A stretch of DNA of 64,000 nucleotides from Acidithiobacillus acidisediminis (GTDB lineage: Bacteria; Pseudomonadota; Gammaproteobacteria; Acidithiobacillales; Acidithiobacillaceae). The translations under genes were made by a program, and so were the position numbers. The notes under the pieces are model-generated. The model ran no database searches, was not told where the DNA came from, and was given only the letters and a program-made list of their open reading frames with translations. Below, piece by piece: positions 1 to 9,293 of this stretch; within the stretch, counting starts at the first letter, position 1, and each line of letters begins with the position of its first letter. The stretch lies in NCBI RefSeq assembly GCF_023277115.1, contig NZ_JALQCS010000001.1:2660001-2724000 (forward strand), read 5' to 3'.

Positions 1-1
1 C

Positions 2-643
2 GTCGTCCAAAGCATCGAGAAGGCGGGCGGCAAGGCACGCGCCTTTGCCGCCGACGTCTCCGACCCGCAGGCGGTGGAGCGCTTGTTACAGGAAGTAGAA
101 TCGGCCTTTGGCGGTCTCGACATCTTGGTCAACAACGCCGGCATGGACGGACCCCACGCCCTGGTCGGTGACGATGACCCCCAGGCCTGGGAAAAGGTCA
201 TCGCCGTGGATCTCCAAGGGCCTTACTACTGCGCCCGCGCCGCCATCCCGCGCATGGAAAAGCAAAAGGCCGGCGTGATCCTGAACGTCACCTCAGTCCA
301 CGAATTCATCCCCTGGGAGGGCTACAGTGCCTACACCAGCGCCAAGGCAGGCCTATCCATGTTCACCAAGACCCTGGCCCAAGAGACTGCCGATAAGGGC
401 ATTCGCGTTGTCGCCCTCGCCCCGGGGGCCATCAAGACCCCCATCAATCAATCGGTATGGGACGACCCCGAGTCGCTCAAGGACCTGGACAAGAAGATCT
501 CCATGGGGCGCCTGGGCAAACCCGAGGAAATCGCCCATGTAGTGGCGTTTCTGGTCAGCGATCTGGCCAGCTACGTGACGGGCACCACCTTGGCTGTGGA
601 TGGCGGGATGCTGATCTATCCTGACTTCCGTCACGGGGGCTGA
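2..643 (+). CDS. Short-chain dehydrogenase/reductase (5' truncated)
   Basis: The reading frame is open from the window edge, so the N-terminus and the TGxxxGxG nucleotide motif lie outside. What is visible is classical SDR: the NNAG strand motif, the active-site YxxxK (in YTSAK), a preceding serine in NVTSVH, and the C-terminal VTGTTLAVDGG signature. It should be an NAD(P)-dependent alcohol or sugar dehydrogenase of the glucose-1-dehydrogenase/FabG-like group; the substrate cannot be read. An internal GTG at 74 is not the start, because coding similarity continues upstream. A GMC oxidoreductase follows 3 nt after the stop, so the two are probably one oxidative operon. Confidence 0.9.
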   Translation, partial: VVQSIEKAGGKARAFAADVSDPQAVERLLQEVESAFGGLDILVNNAGMDGPHALVGDDDPQAWEKVIAVDLQGPYYCARAAIPRMEKQKAGVILNVTSVHEFIPWEGYSAYTSAKAGLSMFTKTLAQETADKGIRVVALAPGAIKTPINQSVWDDPESLKDLDKKISMGRLGKPEEIAHVVAFLVSDLASYVTGTTLAVDGGMLIYPDFRHGG

Positions 644-646
644 GTC

Positions 647-2164
647 ATGGACGCCGATGTCCTGATCGTGGGCAGTGGTGCCGGCGGGGGCACCCTCGCC
701 CGCGCCCTGGCCGACAGTGGGTTACGCATCCTGATCCTGGAACGGGGTGACTATTTGCCCCGGGAATGGGGCAACTGGGATCCCCAAACGGTCTTCGCCA
801 GTTTTCGCTACCATACGGACGAAGAATGGTTCGATACCGAGGCCAGTGCGCCGTTCCATCCGGTCACTGGCTACCACGTGGGGGGGAACACCAAGTTCTA
901 TGGTGCTGCCGTCCTGCGCCGTCGGCCCGGTGACTTCCAGCCCCGGCGCTACCCCGATGGCGCCACCCCGGCCTGGCCCATTGCCTATGGCGATCTGGCG
1001 CCCCACTACGCCCAAGCCGAGGACTGGTACTTTACCCACGGGCAGGCCGGGGCCGATCCCACCGAGGGGCCACGCGACGCCTATCCCTTCCCGCCCTTCC
1101 CCCACGATGCGGACATCGCCCGGGTAGAGCAGGCCTTACGGGAGCAGGGTCTACACCCTTTTCCGCTGCCGTTGGCCCTGCATCGCCTGGACAATGACCC
1201 CGCCCACAGCCCTTGCGTGCGCTGCCCTACCTGCGATGGTTTTCCGTGCATGGTCCACGCCAAGGGGGACGCGGAGCTGTGTGGGGTACGGCCAGCCCTC
1301 CAGTTACCCAACGTCCAACTGCGCTGCAATGAGCGGGTGCGGCGGATTCTACTGGCCGAGGATGGTCAGCGGGTAAGCGGGGTAGAGACCGACAGCGGTC
1401 GCTTTACCGCACGGGTAGTCGTGCTCTCTGCCGGCGCCATCAACAGTGCCGCAATCCTGCTGGCCTCCCGCAGCGAGGCCTTCCCCAATGGCCTTGCCAA
1501 TCGCAGTGACCAGGTTGGACGCAACTATATGTGCCACCTCAATAGTGCCTGCATGGCCATCCAGCCCCAGCGGGAGAATCGCAGCGTCTTTCAAAAGACC
1601 CTGGCCCTGAATGACTTTTATGAGGACTCGGGTGATCCCGACTACCCCCACCCCCTGGGCCATATTCAGGGACTGGGAAAGGTGACACCAGCGCTTTTGC
1701 ATGCCCAACGACCGCGCTGGCCAATCCCCATGACCGCCTGGGCGGCGAGCCACTCAGTGGACTGGTGGCTGACTACGGAAGATCTCCCCGACCCGGAAAA
1801 CCGCGTGACCCTCAGTGACGAGGGGCAAATCCGCCTGCGTTGGCAGCCCAATAATCGGGAGACCCATCGCCGCCTCTGCGAGAAATGGCGCTGTATCTTG
1901 CAAGGCGCGGGCTTCCCTTTCGTGTTCTTCCAAGCCATGGACATCTCCGCCACAGCCCATCAGGTGGGCACCTGCCGCTTTGGCACCGATCCGCAGGACA
2001 GCGTCCTCGACCCCCTCTGCAAGGCCCATGACCTGGACAATCTCTACGTGGTAGACGCCAGCTTCATGCCCTCCATCAGCGCCGTCAACCCCTCCCTGAC
2101 CATCATCGCCAATGCCATACGCGTAGCCGAAAGCCTCCGAGTGCAATTCGCGAGCGGGCAATGA
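647..2164 (+). CDS. GMC-family FAD-dependent oxidoreductase
   Basis: A 505-residue flavoprotein with an N-terminal GSGAGGG dinucleotide fold (residues about 8-14) and the C-terminal GMC signature, with a catalytic histidine in AHQVGTCRFG and NPSLTI near the end. It should oxidise an alcohol, sugar or polyol. Near residue 185-200 is a cysteine-rich insert, SPCVRCPTCDGFPCMV, that could bind a metal or Fe-S cluster or be structural. It sits between an SDR (upstream) and an MFS transporter whose ATG overlaps the stop (ATGA), which suggests production or export of an oxidised metabolite. The substrate is unknown. Confidence 0.88.
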   Translation: MDADVLIVGSGAGGGTLARALADSGLRILILERGDYLPREWGNWDPQTVFASFRYHTDEEWFDTEASAPFHPVTGYHVGGNTKFYGAAVLRRRPGDFQPRRYPDGATPAWPIAYGDLAPHYAQAEDWYFTHGQAGADPTEGPRDAYPFPPFPHDADIARVEQALREQGLHPFPLPLALHRLDNDPAHSPCVRCPTCDGFPCMVHAKGDAELCGVRPALQLPNVQLRCNERVRRILLAEDGQRVSGVETDSGRFTARVVVLSAGAINSAAILLASRSEAFPNGLANRSDQVGRNYMCHLNSACMAIQPQRENRSVFQKTLALNDFYEDSGDPDYPHPLGHIQGLGKVTPALLHAQRPRWPIPMTAWAASHSVDWWLTTEDLPDPENRVTLSDEGQIRLRWQPNNRETHRRLCEKWRCILQGAGFPFVFFQAMDISATAHQVGTCRFGTDPQDSVLDPLCKAHDLDNLYVVDASFMPSISAVNPSLTIIANAIRVAESLRVQFASGQ

Positions 2165-3294
2165 AAACGGGAAGCACAGCGGTCTTTACGGCGGGATTCT
2201 TGCAGGGTGCCGCTTTTGTATTGATTCCCGCGCTCGGCAGCATTCTGCGTAGCCACCCTTACAACCTCAGCAACGGCACCTACGGCTTGCTGTATTTTCC
2301 AGAGATCATTGGTGCGGTCATCGCCGCCCTGGCCGCCGGGAGTATCCATAAGCGCTTGGCTGGACGTGGTCTGTTTCGGCTTGGCGTACTGAGCAATGCC
2401 ATCGCCATGGGTCTCCTCGTACTCGCGTTTTTCAGTACCCAAGAATTTCTTGTTATTCTTCTCTTGGCGGAAACGTTTTTGCTTGGGATTGGCTTTGGCC
2501 TAACCAATGCCGCCATCAATCGCGCCTCGACGTTGCTCTTTGCCGGCAGTGCTACTGCCGCCGTCACTATCCTGAATGCCGTGATTGGTGGCGCGACCTC
2601 AATTTCTCCGATGTTCTTGCATTGGTCTGCTGCATGGCTCACCTGGGTGCTGTGGCCAGCGCTGCTGCTGGTGCTGTGGCTATGCACCTGGTTCTTGCCA
2701 CAGGCGCAAGAACCCGACCAAGAGCGGGAATTGGGTGGCCTGCGAGCATGGAAAGTTTCCATGATCCCATTTGCCTTGGCAGTACTGATCTATGCCATTT
2801 GCGAAGGCAGCTTTGGAAGCTGGGCCAATATTCTGGTCAGTGTCGATCATCATCTCGCCAAAGCGACGGGCGCCGCTGCTCTGTCGCTATTCTGGGGCGG
2901 CATGACCATCGCCCGCCTAGCGTTTGGCTCTCTACCAGACCGCTGGCTATCCAGACGATGGACCTATCGGGTGGCGCCCATCGGAATGGCGGCCTGTTTT
3001 CTCATCATCCCGCAACTCCGCAGCGCCAGCGAATTGTTGCTTTTTTTTACCCTGGCAGGTGCGGCGTGCGGCATTTACTATCCCTATAGCATGGCCTTTG
3101 GCGTTGCAAGACATGGTGAAGAAGGTACACAAATGGCTGGTCTGATGGTCGGCGCGTTGATGGTGGGAGAGGGCATTGGCTCGACCGGGCTGGGTCCATT
3201 ACAAAGCGTAGTCTCTCTCGATCAAATTTACAGCTTTTCGGCGCTGTGGGCGATTCCTCTGTTTTGGCTCGCTTGGCGAAACAGCCGATCCTGA
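2161..3294 (+). CDS. MFS transporter
   Basis: A 377-residue polytopic protein with about 11-12 hydrophobic segments and no soluble domain, consistent with a major facilitator superfamily permease. The N-terminal half contains GTYGLLYFPEIIGA and the loop-2/3 region GSIHKRLAGRG, the usual place of the MFS motif A. It is translationally coupled to the GMC oxidoreductase (4-nt overlap), so it probably moves the substrate or product of the SDR/GMC pair. The substrate cannot be inferred. A TDT-type gene converges on it 8 nt downstream. Confidence 0.85.
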   Translation: MKTGSTAVFTAGFLQGAAFVLIPALGSILRSHPYNLSNGTYGLLYFPEIIGAVIAALAAGSIHKRLAGRGLFRLGVLSNAIAMGLLVLAFFSTQEFLVILLLAETFLLGIGFGLTNAAINRASTLLFAGSATAAVTILNAVIGGATSISPMFLHWSAAWLTWVLWPALLLVLWLCTWFLPQAQEPDQERELGGLRAWKVSMIPFALAVLIYAICEGSFGSWANILVSVDHHLAKATGAAALSLFWGGMTIARLAFGSLPDRWLSRRWTYRVAPIGMAACFLIIPQLRSASELLLFFTLAGAACGIYYPYSMAFGVARHGEEGTQMAGLMVGALMVGEGIGSTGLGPLQSVVSLDQIYSFSALWAIPLFWLAWRNSRS

Positions 3295-3302
3295 TCTTCG
3301 GA

Positions 3303-4322
3303 TCAACATGATGCGTGCTTTCGTTGCTGCAGAAAGAGCCGGCTTTGCCATGCCGCAGTAGCGATCCAGAATACCAATGCTAGCCATCCCGCAACAGCCC
3401 CCAGTTCGTGCAAGGCAGGAAAATGTAGCAACGCAGCCGACTGCAGAGCACTCAGGGCAAAAACAGAGGTGGAGAAGGTGGGTGGCCACGCGGCTGGATT
3501 GCGAAAGCGGCACTGTAAAAGCAAAAAGCGCGCGCTCAAAAATAAAATCGGAAAGAGCAGAAGAACCGCCAATAGCTCTGTGAGAGCCATCAGCCCCAAC
3601 AAAAAATGGCGCGGATCTCCGTCCAGAGCCTGCCACTGTGCCGCACGACCTAAAGCCAAGGCAGCGAAGCCCGCACAACCCATGGCAATCCACCAGGGTG
3701 CCTGCGCTACGCCACCCAAACCGAAGCGATATACCCGCCAAATAGCCCCTGCCCCAACGATCAGATACGCGACCCAACCCAGTATAGCGCCGGCACAAAC
3801 CAGTAGGTTCCACGCGGATTGCGTCGAGGCAGCAACGTCGCTGGTCGTCACGCTTGCCCCGAGCATTGCCGCTGGCACGAGAAACCAAGCACCACTCAGC
3901 TTTTGCCAAGGGATGCCGAAGCGATGCAAAGAACAGAGGAATCGCGCCAAGCAAACCCCGGTCAACAGCCAGGCGAGCGCCATAAGCGCTGCCGCGAGGC
4001 TCAGCAAAACCGGAACCATTTGCTGATGCCCCAACACGGCCAAGGCAGAACCCAAGACCGCCAGTCCCAGAGGGACGGTGTGGATACCGACATGTTCCTC
4101 TGCCGGGCCAATGGCGATCCAGTTCGACCAGCCCGCACTGAATAGTTGTCGATGGCGCCAGCCACCGGCCACCGGAATGGCAACCACCAACAAACCGGCA
4201 ACTGCGGCCAATATCTCCGCAAGGATCGCTAAATCATATAGCACCGCTACCGTGGCCACCCCCGCGGTCGCCATGATCACAGCATACGGCATACCCTGAC
4301 GCAGCAATTGGTGATTCGCCAT
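3303..4322 (-). CDS. TehA/SLAC1-type (TDT family) membrane protein
   Basis: A 339-residue protein with about ten hydrophobic helices and almost no loops. The layout, and conserved prolines in helix-rich segments such as FGIPWQKLSGAWFLVPAAM, fit the tellurite-resistance/dicarboxylate transporter (voltage-dependent anion channel) family. Known members pass small anions such as malate, sulfite or chloride. In a sulfur oxidiser a sulfite exporter is a tempting idea, but nothing in the sequence proves it. It is a single gene with its own promoter region and converges on the MFS gene. Confidence 0.6.
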   Translation of the reverse strand: MANHQLLRQGMPYAVIMATAGVATVAVLYDLAILAEILAAVAGLLVVAIPVAGGWRHRQLFSAGWSNWIAIGPAEEHVGIHTVPLGLAVLGSALAVLGHQQMVPVLLSLAAALMALAWLLTGVCLARFLCSLHRFGIPWQKLSGAWFLVPAAMLGASVTTSDVAASTQSAWNLLVCAGAILGWVAYLIVGAGAIWRVYRFGLGGVAQAPWWIAMGCAGFAALALGRAAQWQALDGDPRHFLLGLMALTELLAVLLLFPILFLSARFLLLQCRFRNPAAWPPTFSTSVFALSALQSAALLHFPALHELGAVAGWLALVFWIATAAWQSRLFLQQRKHASC

Positions 4323-4402
4323 CGTCTATTCATAACATAGATGAGCGACGGTAGATAAAGTCCGCATGTGCTCATTCTCCGAAAATTGCCCTCGCGCCTG
4401 AC

Positions 4403-4591
4403 TTAGACAGGCAGCCAGACGGCCTCCTGCTCCAGGGCGAGTCCTGACTGCTGCATCTGCTCCATCAGGGGCTGGAGGATCGCTGACAAGCGTGCTGCAG
4501 CCCAGCTGAAGTCATCCAATTTACGCCAATGTTCGTCAAAAACGGTGGTTGTTCGAGGTTCCCTCAAGTACCGGGTCGGGTCATCCGTCAT
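4403..4591 (-). CDS. Small hypothetical protein (doubtful)
   Basis: A 62-codon frame, MTDDPTRYLREP..., ends in a helical stretch with FDEHWRKLDDFSWAAARLS. No ribosome-binding site precedes the ATG, and no family is recognised. The composition looks protein-like (charged N-terminus, amphipathic C-terminal helix), so it may be a small gene or the remnant of a larger one. It lies in the 520-bp gap between the TDT gene and proS. Confidence 0.3.
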   Translation of the reverse strand: MTDDPTRYLREPRTTTVFDEHWRKLDDFSWAAARLSAILQPLMEQMQQSGLALEQEAVWLPV

Positions 4592-4726
4592 GCGGGCATC
4601 TGGGTCTTGAAGGTGGCCGCCACCTGCGCGGCAGACTTCGCGGATATTCGCACGCGCGGTTACGCTACGCTCCAATATCTGGCCCCTTGAATGCCCTTTT
4701 TACCCCCACTGTCCTATTGAACACCT

Positions 4727-4749
4727 CCGGCGCGGGATTCCTGCGCCGG
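4727..4749 (+). other. GC-rich inverted repeat upstream of proS
   Basis: CCGGCGC, a 9-nt loop, then GCGCCGG forms a strong hairpin about 100 nt before proS. No T-tract follows, so it is not a classical terminator. It may be a leader structure. The rest of 4592-4845 shows no gene. Confidence 0.35.
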
Positions 4750-4845
4750 AACTGCGCATTCGCGGAATTCGGGTTCTCTCCCCCTCTTTTGTCCCCCTCG
4801 GACTTTGCCTACACTGAGCGATCTTTCTTTGCTCGTGGATGGTCT

Positions 4846-6552
4846 ATGCGCGCCAGTCAATTTTTTCTTCCGACTCTCAAGGAAACGCCTGCGGAAGCGG
4901 AACTCATCAGCCATCAGCTGCTGCTGCGCGGCGGTTTCATCCGCCGTCTGGCATCGGGGCTATATACCTGGCTCCCCCTTGGCTTGCGGGTGCTGCGGCG
5001 GGTGGAGACAATTGTGCGCGAAGAAATGGAGCGCGCGGGTGCGCAGGAGATCCTGATGCCGGTGGTGCAACCGGCGGAGCTTTGGCAAGAGTCAGGGCGC
5101 TGGGAGATGTATGGTCCCGAACTACTGCGTCTGCAGGACCGCCATCAGCGTGATTTCTGCCTTGGTCCTACCCACGAGGAAGTCATCAGTGATCTGGCGC
5201 GCCGAGAAATTCGCTCCTACCGCCAGCTCCCGATCAATCTGTATCAAATTCAAACCAAATTCCGGGACGAGATCCGCCCTCGCTTTGGTCTCATGCGGGC
5301 GCGCGAATTCCTCATGAAGGATGCCTATTCGTTTCATATCGATCAGGAATCCCTGCGCGATACTTATCAGGAAATGTATGATGCCTACACCCGCGTATTT
5401 ACCCGCCTGGGGCTGGAGTTTCGTGCCGTCGATGCGGACAACGGCGCCATCGGTGGCAAGGCCTCCCATGAGTTTCATGTGCTCGCGGATTCCGGCGAGG
5501 ATGCCATCGTGCATTGTTCGGCCTGTTCCTATGCCGCCAACCTCGAGCTCGCCCACAGCCGTCCCGCTGATGCGGAACAGCCGGAGATGCTGCCCGCCGA
5601 GCAACGGCGCACCCCGGGCATCCACACCGTGCAAGAACAGGCAACGCTGCTGGGAATCACACCGGCGCAAGTGGTGAAGAGCCTTCTCGTCATCGCCGCA
5701 GACAAGCCTGTGCTCTTGCTGTTGCGCGGCGACGACGAGCTGAATCTGGTCAAGGCGGCGCGCGCCCTCGAGGTCGATAGCCTGCGCATGGCCAGCGCCG
5801 AGGAAGCGCATACGATCCTGGGAGTGCCCTTCGGCTTTCTGGGTCCCAAGGATCTTCCCGCCGAGTTACCCATCCTGGCTGATCAGAATGTCCTGACCTT
5901 GCGCAATTTCAGCACCGGTGCCAATACCGCCGACCTGCACTGGTTGAATCTCAACTGGGATCGCGACCTACCCCGCCCCCCAGTTGCCGACCTGCGTAAC
6001 GTGCAGGCGGGCGATGCCTGCCCCCACTGCCAAGCAGGGCGCCTGGGCATTCGCCGCGGGATTGAAGTAGGACATGTCTTTCAGCTCGGGACGCGCTATA
6101 GCGAGAAGCTGGGCGTGCGCGTACTCAACGAAGAGGGAAAGGAGCAAATCGTCTTCATGGGCTGCTATGGCATCGGCGTGTCGCGCATCGTTGCCGCTGC
6201 CGTGGAGCAGAATTTCGATGAACGTGGCATCTGCTGGCCAGCTGCCATGGCTCCTTTCGACGTCGGCATCGTCGCCATCCAAGCAAAAAAATCTCCAGCC
6301 GTACTGGCGGCGGCAGAAGCAATGATGAAACAACTCGAGCAGCGGGGGCTGCAGGTTTTGCTCGACGATCGCGACGAGCGTCCCGGGGTGCAATTTGCCA
6401 CCATGGATCTCATTGGCCTACCCCATCGTCTGGTCATCAGCGAAAAGACCCTGGCGCAAAATCTCTGGGAATATCGCAGACGCCGGGAAAGCGAAAATCG
6501 CCTGTTGAGTGCGGATGAAGTGCTCAACGCGTTGGCAGGAGAACGCGCATGA
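4846..6552 (+). CDS. proS: Prolyl-tRNA synthetase
   Basis: A 568-residue class II aminoacyl-tRNA synthetase that charges tRNA-Pro. The start MRASQFFLPTLKETP matches the usual bacterial ProRS N-terminus; the open frame further upstream is not conserved-looking. Class II motif 2 is visible as FRDEIRPRFGLMRAREFLMKD, and the centre carries the editing (INS/YbaK-like) domain at about residues 230-380, so this is the long bacterial type. The C-terminal anticodon-binding domain contains LDDRDERPGVQF. It overlaps usp by 4 nt. Confidence 0.97.
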   Translation: MRASQFFLPTLKETPAEAELISHQLLLRGGFIRRLASGLYTWLPLGLRVLRRVETIVREEMERAGAQEILMPVVQPAELWQESGRWEMYGPELLRLQDRHQRDFCLGPTHEEVISDLARREIRSYRQLPINLYQIQTKFRDEIRPRFGLMRAREFLMKDAYSFHIDQESLRDTYQEMYDAYTRVFTRLGLEFRAVDADNGAIGGKASHEFHVLADSGEDAIVHCSACSYAANLELAHSRPADAEQPEMLPAEQRRTPGIHTVQEQATLLGITPAQVVKSLLVIAADKPVLLLLRGDDELNLVKAARALEVDSLRMASAEEAHTILGVPFGFLGPKDLPAELPILADQNVLTLRNFSTGANTADLHWLNLNWDRDLPRPPVADLRNVQAGDACPHCQAGRLGIRRGIEVGHVFQLGTRYSEKLGVRVLNEEGKEQIVFMGCYGIGVSRIVAAAVEQNFDERGICWPAAMAPFDVGIVAIQAKKSPAVLAAAEAMMKQLEQRGLQVLLDDRDERPGVQFATMDLIGLPHRLVISEKTLAQNLWEYRRRRESENRLLSADEVLNALAGERA

Positions 6553-7001
6553 ACTACCAAAAAATTCTTGTTGCGGTCGACTTCAGCGCGATGGCAGAGA
6601 AGGTACTGGCGCAAGCGGAGTCCGAAGCCCGCCTCCATAACGCAGAATTGACCCTCCTGCATGTCTTCGATACCCAGATCATGGACCTGCAGTTGCCAGA
6701 AGAGTTACTGCCCAGTTCTCTGGAGATGGTGCAACGCCTGCGCATCCTCGCCCAGGAGCGCCTGGAAACCTTGCAACAATCCATAGGCATACCCAGCCAA
6801 AGCGTGCTGTTGGAAAAGTCCGGGGGAATCGGTCGGCATATTTGCGCTTATGCTGCCGAGCATGAGCATGACCTCATCATCCTCGGGAGCCAGGACCAAG
6901 GAAGCATTGGCCGGCTTCTTTTGGGTTCCGTCGCGACCGCCGTCGTGCACCACGCCCATTGCCCGGTGCTGGTGGTCAAAACACCGCAAAAAATCAACTA
7001 G
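6549..7001 (+). CDS. Universal stress protein (UspA family)
   Basis: A 150-residue single-domain USP. It begins KILVAVDFS and ends with the ATP-binding signature GSxxxGxxxLLGSVA (about residues 117-133) followed by CPVLVV. USPs of this type bind ATP and modulate stress survival. The ATG overlaps the proS stop (ATGA), so it is co-expressed with the synthetase. Its 3' end overlaps the converging PqiC-like gene by 8 nt. Confidence 0.92.
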   Translation: MNYQKILVAVDFSAMAEKVLAQAESEARLHNAELTLLHVFDTQIMDLQLPEELLPSSLEMVQRLRILAQERLETLQQSIGIPSQSVLLEKSGGIGRHICAYAAEHEHDLIILGSQDQGSIGRLLLGSVATAVVHHAHCPVLVVKTPQKIN

Positions 7002-7632
7002 CGCCGGAAGGACTGTATTGCGCCGCCCAGGCGGCAATTTCCCCGACCAAGCGTTGCGCAGCCACATTCATGGCTGCGGCACCGCCCTCCGGACCAACCC
7101 GCTGGAGGGGCGCATCGCTGGCAAAATTGCGTTGGGCAAGAACGGTATAGCTTTTTGCCTCGAGCAGGGTGGCAGTACAGGAAACCTGCGCCTTACCTGC
7201 ACTGGCACTGGAGTAATCGACGACAAAGTCGTGCAACCCGAGCTGCAGCAACAAGGCTGGGCGCCCCGCCTGGCTCGGCCCCAGCACGGCGCGCCAAGTA
7301 CCCTGCTGGCGCAAGCGCTCACTGAGCAGCATGGCCAGCATCTGTCCCGGCGCTGCCGCCCAGCGCGCGTTGTCATAGGGGCGTACGGCCAGAGGGTTGG
7401 CATACTGCAAACGGTAGAGAAGCTGCTCGTCGCCCAGCCAACTGGGCGCCGTTACAGCTTCCAGCCGCAGCACGCCGGCTCGCGCCACCGTCGCTACGGT
7501 AGTGGGCGCCGGACGGTTCAGAGTATAGGGTTGCTGCCAAGCAGGAGCGCTAGCGCAGGCCGATAGACCCAGGGTCACGGTACCGAGGATGGCAAGGCGG
7601 AGAACAGGCTGCAGTTTCCGCAAAATCTTCAT
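6994..7632 (-). CDS. ABC-type transport auxiliary lipoprotein (PqiC/YmbA-like)
   Basis: A 212-residue predicted outer-membrane lipoprotein. The signal peptide ends in the lipobox LSAC (cysteine near residue 26), followed by an ABC_trans_aux (DUF330)-type domain. PqiC-like proteins partner with MCE proteins to carry lipids across the periplasm. It is preceded by a good RBS (GGAGGAAAG) and overlaps the MCE gene by 4 nt (ATGA), so the two act together. The matching permease and ATPase are not beside it. Confidence 0.8.
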   Translation of the reverse strand: MKILRKLQPVLRLAILGTVTLGLSACASAPAWQQPYTLNRPAPTTVATVARAGVLRLEAVTAPSWLGDEQLLYRLQYANPLAVRPYDNARWAAAPGQMLAMLLSERLRQQGTWRAVLGPSQAGRPALLLQLGLHDFVVDYSSASAGKAQVSCTATLLEAKSYTVLAQRNFASDAPLQRVGPEGGAAAMNVAAQRLVGEIAAWAAQYSPSGAS

Positions 7633-8567
7633 GACTTTCCTCCGGCAAAGCCCGCCTGCCCGGGTCCCGGCGGTGGTGCTTGGCGCCCATACAGCAAGGA
7701 CTGTGGATTTTGTCGCAAATCCTCGCTCAATGCCCCAAGGGCCTGACTGCTCTGCAGGAGATTATGCGTCAGCGCATTCAGTTGCGGGAGAGTCTGATGG
7801 TTTAAAATGGCCACACTCTCTTGCCCCGAGTCGGCCAGTTGCTGCAACGCTGCGCTCGTGCCATTCAGGCGCTGCAGTGGCGCCTTCGCTGCGAGCGCCA
7901 AGTCATCGAGGTGGCGCACGAGAACCTGGCTGTCCTCCATGGTCGAACGGGTCGCGGCAATGGTCGCGGGCAGCTGCACCAAGGTGGGGCGCAATGCGGC
8001 CTCGAGCTCAGCCAGCTCGGCACTGGCCTGATCCAGATGCCGCAAGGTCGCAGTAAAATGTTGTCGATTCTGCTTATCGAGAAGATCGTTCATGCGCAGA
8101 GCCAGCTCATTACCCTGATTGACCAGCGATTCGCCGCTACGGGACAAAACTTGAATGAAACTTGGATGCATGGGGATATCAGGCACTGCGCCAGGCGCAT
8201 GGGGAATGGGCGAGAAATCGGTACCCGCATCACTCAGCGACAGGTAACTCAGCCCAGTTACGCCCTGGGGCTCGAGCTCGGCAAAGGTCGCCTTGGTAAT
8301 GGGAGTCTTCGCATTGATGCTGACCTGCACCTGCACCATGCGCGGGTTTCTCGGATCGAAACCAATCGACTTCACCTCACCCACCCGCACCCCCTTGAAA
8401 CGCACTGGCGCTTGCACGGTCAGACCGGTAACACTGAAGGGTGAGACGACATTGTAAATTTTTCCTGCGGGTGTCGTGTGATGCATCCAGATCCCGGCAA
8501 TTGCCAGTGCCGCGCCCAAAACGGCGACAAAGAGCAAGGCGATCAACGCATGCGCCCGACTTTCCAA
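7629..8567 (-). CDS. MCE-domain (MlaD/PqiB-like) membrane-anchored protein
   Basis: A 312-residue protein with one N-terminal transmembrane helix, a single MCE domain (about residues 38-115, including VRFKGVRVGEVKSI and GVTGLSYLSL), and a long helical C-terminal part of the kind that forms MCE tunnels or barrels. It probably moves lipids or hydrophobic compounds between membranes together with the following lipoprotein. The start is a TTG behind GGGG with 8-nt spacing; no ATG is available. An ABC permease and ATPase normally precede such genes but here a divergent pcm gene lies upstream. Confidence 0.82.
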   Translation of the reverse strand: MESRAHALIALLFVAVLGAALAIAGIWMHHTTPAGKIYNVVSPFSVTGLTVQAPVRFKGVRVGEVKSIGFDPRNPRMVQVQVSINAKTPITKATFAELEPQGVTGLSYLSLSDAGTDFSPIPHAPGAVPDIPMHPSFIQVLSRSGESLVNQGNELALRMNDLLDKQNRQHFTATLRHLDQASAELAELEAALRPTLVQLPATIAATRSTMEDSQVLVRHLDDLALAAKAPLQRLNGTSAALQQLADSGQESVAILNHQTLPQLNALTHNLLQSSQALGALSEDLRQNPQSLLYGRQAPPPGPGQAGFAGGKS

Positions 8568-8640
8568 CTGATATCCCCCAAGGAAATTGACTTGCCGTGG
8601 TCGGCATGCCTAAATGTAACAGGTATTTTGGACGATTCCC

Positions 8641-9291
8641 ATGCACTTCGACACCTTGCGCCAAACCATGATCGACACCCAGATTCGCACCTGGGACGTC
8701 TTTGACCCTGAAGTATTGCGCATCCTGCAAGAGCTGAGGCGGGAACAGTTTGTTCCTGCGCACCTACAGGAGCTGGCCTTCGCCGACTTTGAGGTGCCAT
8801 TGGGTAACGGGGAACGGATGTGGACTCCAAAAATGGAAGCGCGGGTCCTGCAGGAACTGGAAATACAGCCCCACGACCACATCCTCGAAGTCGGCACGGG
8901 CAGCGGGTACTTCACTGCCTTGTTGGCACGCATGGGGGCAAGCGTACATACCATCGATGATCGCGATGACTTCGTTCGCGCCGCAGAGGGGCGCCTACAG
9001 ATGCTCGGCATCAGCAACGTGCAATTTCATGCGGCTGATGGATCGGCTGGCTTGCCCGGCGCGTCTCCCTTCGACGTCATTGTTCTGACTGGCGCGCTAC
9101 CGGAACTGCCCAAAGCCTTCCTCGAGCAGTTGAAACCCGGCGGGCGATTGCTTGCCATCCTCGGCCAATCACCGCTTACGAAAGTACGTCGCTATCAGCG
9201 CGCGCTCGATGGGACCCCGCGCAGCCTGGATCTTTTCGAGACCGACATCCCACCGCTGCGCCATGCGGTCAGTAAGAAATTTCAGTTCTGA
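8641..9291 (+). CDS. Protein-L-isoaspartate O-methyltransferase family protein
   Basis: A 216-residue SAM-dependent methyltransferase of the PCMT type. The SAM-binding motif EVGTGSGYFTALLA lies at about residues 82-95 and the motif II/III region around FDVIVLTGALPELP. The PCMT family repairs isoaspartyl residues in damaged proteins. The standard PCMT motif TISQP/VAxM upstream of motif I is not clear here (GNGERMWTPKMEA takes its place), so a specialised substrate is possible. It is followed 2 nt later by the isochorismatase-family gene. Confidence 0.82.
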   Translation: MHFDTLRQTMIDTQIRTWDVFDPEVLRILQELRREQFVPAHLQELAFADFEVPLGNGERMWTPKMEARVLQELEIQPHDHILEVGTGSGYFTALLARMGASVHTIDDRDDFVRAAEGRLQMLGISNVQFHAADGSAGLPGASPFDVIVLTGALPELPKAFLEQLKPGGRLLAILGQSPLTKVRRYQRALDGTPRSLDLFETDIPPLRHAVSKKFQF

Positions 9292-9293
9292 GC

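Noticed and set aside
4403-4675. Longer 90-codon version of the small minus-strand gene
   Set aside because: The extension to 4675 is Arg-rich and has no RBS; the ATG at 4591 is already doubtful.
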